From contig NZ_CVTA01000019.1 in the NCBI RefSeq assembly GCF_001050035.1, positions 1 to 59,032 on the forward strand: a DNA stretch of 59,032 bases. Reading direction: 5' to 3'. The position numbers were made by a program, and so were the translations under genes. Under the pieces are notes generated by a model. It made no database searches. It had not been told where the DNA came from and saw nothing but the letters and a program-made list of their open reading frames with translations. Shown here piece by piece: positions 55,838 through 59,032 of the stretch (positions within the stretch are counted from its first letter, which is position 1; each line of letters starts with the position of its first letter). The DNA comes from Mycolicibacterium komanii (lineage in GTDB: Bacteria; Actinomycetota; Actinomycetes; Mycobacteriales; Mycobacteriaceae).

Positions 55838-56788
55838 ATGTCACGATCGCCGGCCCAGCCGACGGCTTATTTGCCGGCCCAGCCGGAGGCCTTACGGCCG
55901 CGCCGCTTCGCACACGAGGTCGACCCGGGCCCGGTCCAAATCCAGGCCCGCAAGGTGCATTTCGACCTGACCGGCGTCCCGCTGGAGTGGATCCCCGGCC
56001 ACCCGGTGGCCTCCACCATGATCAACCTGTTCAACGTGGTGCTGCCCGCAGCCGAGCACTGGTTCGTCCGTACCTACAACGAGGCGCTGCCGCTGGTGCG
56101 CGATCCCAAGCTGGCCGACGACATCCGTGGCTTCATCGGCCAGGAGGCCACCCACGCGGCGGCCCACGACGACGTCATCGAAGAGTTCCTGATCGGCAAC
56201 GGGGTGGATCCGAAGCCGATGCTCGACCTCGTCGGTTACATGTTCGAAAAGGTGCTGGCGCCTAAGTATTTCGACGATCCGGAGCGGCGCCTGAGCAATT
56301 TGTGTGAGCGGCTGTGGCTGATCGCGGCCATCGAGCACTACACCGCGGTGCTCGGCGACTTCGCGCTGAACTCGAGCTGGGACGACCACGGCGCGGATCC
56401 CACCCTGGTCGACCTGTTCCGCTGGCACGGCAGCGAGGAGGTCGAGCATCGCTGCGTCGCCCACGACGTCGCGGTCTACTTCCACGACAGCTACCCGGAC
56501 CGGATCCGGGCGATGACGGTCGCCGCGACGGCGATCTTCACGTTCTTCCAGCGCGGCACCTGGTATCTGCTCAAGACCGACCCGAACAGCGACATCGGAT
56601 GGTTCCAGATGCAGCGCCTGCGGGTGCAGGACTCCGAACTCGGGCTGCTGCCGAAGTTCCGGACGCTGTTCGGGGTGAACACCCTGTCCTACTTCCGGCC
56701 CGGCTACTCGCCCGAGGACATGGGGTCGACGGCACAGGCCGTGGCCTACCTGGCCACCTCACCCGCCGCGCGCGCCGCACACCGTTGA
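55838..56788 (+). CDS. PF10118-type 'metal-dependent hydrolase', probable diiron protein
   Basis: A 316-aa helical protein of the family usually annotated predicted metal-dependent hydrolase. Carboxylate/His pairs typical of ferritin-like diiron proteins are visible: GFIGQEATHAAAHDD (ExxH, about residues 97-111), AAIEHYTAVLGDFAL (about 165-179) and GSEEVEHRCVAHDV (ExxEH type, about 197-210). It is co-translated with a flavin/2Fe-2S reductase whose start overlaps this stop, so an oxygenase or hydroxylase role is an attractive inference. The ATG has GGAGGAG 5 nt upstream, which fixes it. Confidence 0.85.
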   Translation: MSRSPAQPTAYLPAQPEALRPRRFAHEVDPGPVQIQARKVHFDLTGVPLEWIPGHPVASTMINLFNVVLPAAEHWFVRTYNEALPLVRDPKLADDIRGFIGQEATHAAAHDDVIEEFLIGNGVDPKPMLDLVGYMFEKVLAPKYFDDPERRLSNLCERLWLIAAIEHYTAVLGDFALNSSWDDHGADPTLVDLFRWHGSEEVEHRCVAHDVAVYFHDSYPDRIRAMTVAATAIFTFFQRGTWYLLKTDPNSDIGWFQMQRLRVQDSELGLLPKFRTLFGVNTLSYFRPGYSPEDMGSTAQAVAYLATSPAARAAHR

Positions 56789-57891
56789 TGGGGCTGCGCG
56801 AGCGCTACCGGCAACTACCCGCCCATCCGCTGCGGCCGGGACGGCGCTACATGCTGATCGGCGTCGCGGACGCCGTGATCAACGGGATGGAGGCCCTGGC
56901 CGGCGCCGTGCGCCGCGTCGCGCCGCCGCGCGAGTTCGATCGCACCCACGCCCTGCGGGTCGCGGACCGGCAGGTGGTGGCGCGCGACGAGAACGTGGTG
57001 GCCCTGACGCTGGTCGCCGCCGACGGCGGGCGGCTGCCCCGATGGCATCCGGGCTCGCACATCGACCTCACCCTGCCCAGCGGGCTGGTGCGGCAGTACT
57101 CGCTGTGCGGCGATCCCGCCGAGGCCGATCGCTACCGCATCGCGGTGCGGCGCATCCCCGACGGCGGCGGCGGCTCGATCGAGGTGCACGAGGCGCTGAG
57201 TGTGGGCGCGACCGTGACGACGTACGGACCCCGCAACGCCTTTCCGCTGACCGTGCCCGGTCACGGCTCGCCGACCCGGCGGCTGCGGTTCGTCGCAGGC
57301 GGCATCGGCATCACCCCGATCCTGCCGATGCTGCGCGTCTCGGAGAGCCTCGGCGTGCAGTGGTCGATGGTGTACACCGGCCGCAGCCGCGACAGCATTC
57401 CGTTCGTCGACGAGGTCACGCGGTTCGGCTCTCGCATCCAGATCCGCACCGACGACGTCGACGGGCTGCCGAGCGCCGACGACCTGCTCGGCGACTGTCC
57501 CGACGGCACCGCGGTCTACGCCTGCGGGCCGGCTCCGCTGCTGACCGCCGTCCGTGAGCGGCTCGTCGGGCGCGACAACGTGGAACTGCACTTTGAACGG
57601 TTCGCCGCCCCGCCCGTCGAGGACGGCGCGAGCTTCTCGGTCACCGTCGCATCGACGGGCCAGACCGTCGACGTCGCCGCCGACGAGACGCTGCTCGGGG
57701 CGCTGCGCCGATCCGGTGTGCACGCCCCGTACTCGTGTCAGCAGGGCTTCTGCGGTACCTGCCGCAGCCGGGTGGTGGACGGCTCCGTCGACCACCGCGA
57801 CACACTGCTCACCGACACCGAACGCGACGACGGGCTGATGTTGATCTGCGTCTCACGCGCCGAAGGTTCCCATCTGACACTCGATCTGTAG
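56788..57891 (+). CDS. FAD/2Fe-2S oxygenase reductase (PDR/VanB-like)
   Basis: A 367-aa reductase with three domains after a ~55-residue leader: FMN/FAD domain ([22 protein letters not shown], where RQYS binds flavin), NAD domain ([16 protein letters not shown] and [10 protein letters not shown]), and a C-terminal plant-type ferredoxin domain with Cys ligands in [14 protein letters not shown] and MLICVSRA. It would pass electrons from NAD(P)H to an oxygenase. Its ATG overlaps the stop of the diiron-like gene (TGATG), strongly implying that protein as the acceptor. Confidence 0.93.
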   Translation: MGLRERYRQLPAHPLRPGRRYMLIGVADAVINGMEALAGAVRRVAPPREFDRTHALRVADRQVVARDENVVALTLVAADGGRLPRWHPGSHIDLTLPSGLVRQYSLCGDPAEADRYRIAVRRIPDGGGGSIEVHEALSVGATVTTYGPRNAFPLTVPGHGSPTRRLRFVAGGIGITPILPMLRVSESLGVQWSMVYTGRSRDSIPFVDEVTRFGSRIQIRTDDVDGLPSADDLLGDCPDGTAVYACGPAPLLTAVRERLVGRDNVELHFERFAAPPVEDGASFSVTVASTGQTVDVAADETLLGALRRSGVHAPYSCQQGFCGTCRSRVVDGSVDHRDTLLTDTERDDGLMLICVSRAEGSHLTLDL

Positions 57892-57899
57892 TTGTCTCG

Positions 57900-57905
57900 T
57901 ACTAT
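57900..57905 (+). promoter_or_regulatory. Putative -10 element of the pknF-like gene (leaderless)
   Basis: TACTAT ends 6 nt before the ATG at 57912; there is no Shine-Dalgarno. Confidence 0.5.
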
Positions 57906-57911
57906 TCGGCC

Positions 57912-59032
57912 ATGCCGTTGGCCGAGGGCGCGACTTTCGCCGGGTACACCATCGTGCGACTACTCGGCTCCGGCGGTATGGGCGAGGTCTACCTCGCCCA
58001 ACACCCACGGCTACCCCGCAGGGATGCGCTCAAGGTGCTGCCCGCGTCGGTGTCGGCGGACGACGAGTACCGCATGCGATTCCAGCGCGAGGCCGATATC
58101 GCGGCCACGCTGTGGCATCCGCACATCGTCGGCATTCACGATCGCGGCGAGTACGAGGGCCAGATCTGGATCTCGATGGACTACGTCGACGGAACCGACG
58201 CAGCGCAACTGCTCAAGGACCGGTACCCCGACGGCATGCCCCCGCACGAGGTCGCCGCAATCGTCACCGCCATCGCCGATGCACTCGATTACGCGCATCA
58301 GGGCGGGCTGCTGCACCGCGACGTCAAACCGGCCAACATCCTGCTCGCCCGACCCGAGTCCGGAGACCAGCGAATCCTGTTGGCCGACTTCGGAATCGCC
58401 CGCTGGGCGGACGACGTCAGCGGGCTCACCGCCACCAACATGACCGTCGGCACCGTCTCCTACGCCGCCCCCGAACAGTTGATGGGCGAACAGCTCGACG
58501 GCCGCGCCGACCAATATGCGTTGGCCGCCACCGCATTTCACCTCCTCACGGGTTCACCGCCGTTCCGCAACTCCAATCCGGCCGTCGTGATCAGCCAGCA
58601 CCTGTCGGCCGCCCCGCCGGCGATCGGCTCGCAGCGCCCCGACCTGGCGAAGTTGGACCCGGTACTGGCCAAGGCGCTGTCGAAGAACCCGAAGGACCGG
58701 TTCGAGCGCTGCGCGGACTTCGCCAGGGCCCTGAGCCACCACCTCGGCGTCGCCGCGGCGGACCCCGACAGCACCCGGCTCGCCCTGGTCGCGGCCGGAC
58801 CGGCGAAGTCGTGGCGGCGCCCACGCGTCCTGATCGGGTTGGCGCTGCTGGTGCTGCTGATGGTGGCGGTCGTGGTGGCCGCCTTCGACTTCGGCGAGGA
58901 GCGTGCGGCCGCACCATCAGCGGCGACGACCACGACGTCGTCACCGGCACGCCCCGCGCCGCCGCCCCCGCCACCCCCGCCGTCGACGACGACCACCGCG
59001 ACCGACACCCCGACCACTACGACCACGACCGA
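57912..59032 (+). CDS. pknF: PknF-like Ser/Thr protein kinase, 3' end outside the window
   Basis: The first 373 codons are present; the frame is open to the window edge. The kinase domain has the glycine loop [13 protein letters not shown] (about residues 18-30), the Lys in [17 protein letters not shown] (near 137), DFGIA, and the activation loop with [15 protein letters not shown] membrane segment ([20 protein letters not shown], about 299-318) is followed by a Thr/Pro-rich extracellular linker. Sequence matches M. tuberculosis PknF (Rv1746) closely, including the MPLAEG start. PknF affects growth, septation and glucose transport. The C-terminal sensor region lies beyond the window. Confidence 0.92.
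   Translation, partial: MPLAEGATFAGYTIVRLLGSGGMGEVYLAQHPRLPRRDALKVLPASVSADDEYRMRFQREADIAATLWHPHIVGIHDRGEYEGQIWISMDYVDGTDAAQLLKDRYPDGMPPHEVAAIVTAIADALDYAHQGGLLHRDVKPANILLARPESGDQRILLADFGIARWADDVSGLTATNMTVGTVSYAAPEQLMGEQLDGRADQYALAATAFHLLTGSPPFRNSNPAVVISQHLSAAPPAIGSQRPDLAKLDPVLAKALSKNPKDRFERCADFARALSHHLGVAAADPDSTRLALVAAGPAKSWRRPRVLIGLALLVLLMVAVVVAAFDFGEERAAAPSAATTTTSSPARPAPPPPPPPPSTTTTATDTPTTTTTT

Overview
The window is about 59 kb of high-GC actinobacterial DNA. It is almost certainly from a fast-growing mycobacterium (Mycolicibacterium-like). I infer this from protein similarity I recognise by eye and from gene order. From position 1 to about 48.2 kb the genes run in the order known from M. 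tuberculosis Rv1860 to Rv1814, reversed: apa, modC, modB, an SDR, an LLM-family F420 oxidoreductase, ndh, ureDGFCBA, thioesterase, blaI/blaR, gnd1, guaB1, two CNNM/CBS proteins, glcB, an Rv1836c-like VWA protein, gcvP, resR, Rv1829, Rv1828, garA, gcvH, Rv1825, Rv1824, Rv1823, pgsA2, secA2, ilvG, the Rv1819c (BacA-like) exporter/importer, Rv1817, Rv1816, Rv1815 and erg3. After that the order breaks to accessory genes, then malQ (Rv1781c-like) and pknF (Rv1746-like). There is no phage, insertion sequence, CRISPR array, tRNA or rRNA that I can see. No gene-free stretch exceeds 300 bases except 27988-28379, which is filled by a tandem glycine riboswitch and its promoter.

Region by region. 1-2.2 kb: start of apa and a molybdate ABC transporter lacking an adjacent modA. 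2.3-5.5 kb: redox genes ending in the type II NADH dehydrogenase. 5.5-9.8 kb: a complete urease operon without ureE. 9.9-13.3 kb: thioesterase, rhodanese, an iron-regulated FhuF-like gene with an IdeR-type box at each end, and the BlaI/BlaR-type pair. 13.3-24.1 kb: pentose phosphate (gnd1), purine salvage (guaB1), membrane CBS proteins, a glycosylase-like unknown, malate synthase G and a VWA-domain membrane protein. 24.1-31.6 kb: glycine cleavage (gcvP under a glycine riboswitch, gcvH) interleaved with two MerR regulators, a DUF151 nuclease and the kinase substrate GarA. 31.6-36.7 kb: a tight run of DUF881/DUF1290 membrane proteins, a CDP-alcohol phosphatidyltransferase and SecA2. 36.9-40.7 kb: ilvG and the BacA-like ABC protein, divergent.

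The richest regulatory region is 40.7-45.6 kb. A KsdD-like flavoprotein and a VOC protein sit under a perfect KstR-type operator. Upstream lies an ArsR-SRPBCC pair with its own palindrome, then a TetR gene divergent from an F420-dependent Ddn-like reductase over a 27-bp palindrome. From 45.8 to 51.7 kb come a DAO-family oxidase, a sterol desaturase, a carboxylesterase, a paired SMR efflux system with opposite charge bias, and an MFS transporter whose start codon sits in the centre of a perfect palindrome. From 55.8 to 57.9 kb two genes with a 1-nt overlap encode a PF10118-type 'metal-dependent hydrolase' with diiron-like ExxH motifs and a flavin/2Fe-2S reductase; together they look like a two-component oxygenase. 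I regard this pair and the KstR-boxed flavoprotein operon as the most promising under-described systems here.

A recurrent feature is leaderless promoters. About a dozen transcripts show a TAnnnT -10 element ending 5-9 nt before the start codon, and seven of them exactly 6 nt before it.
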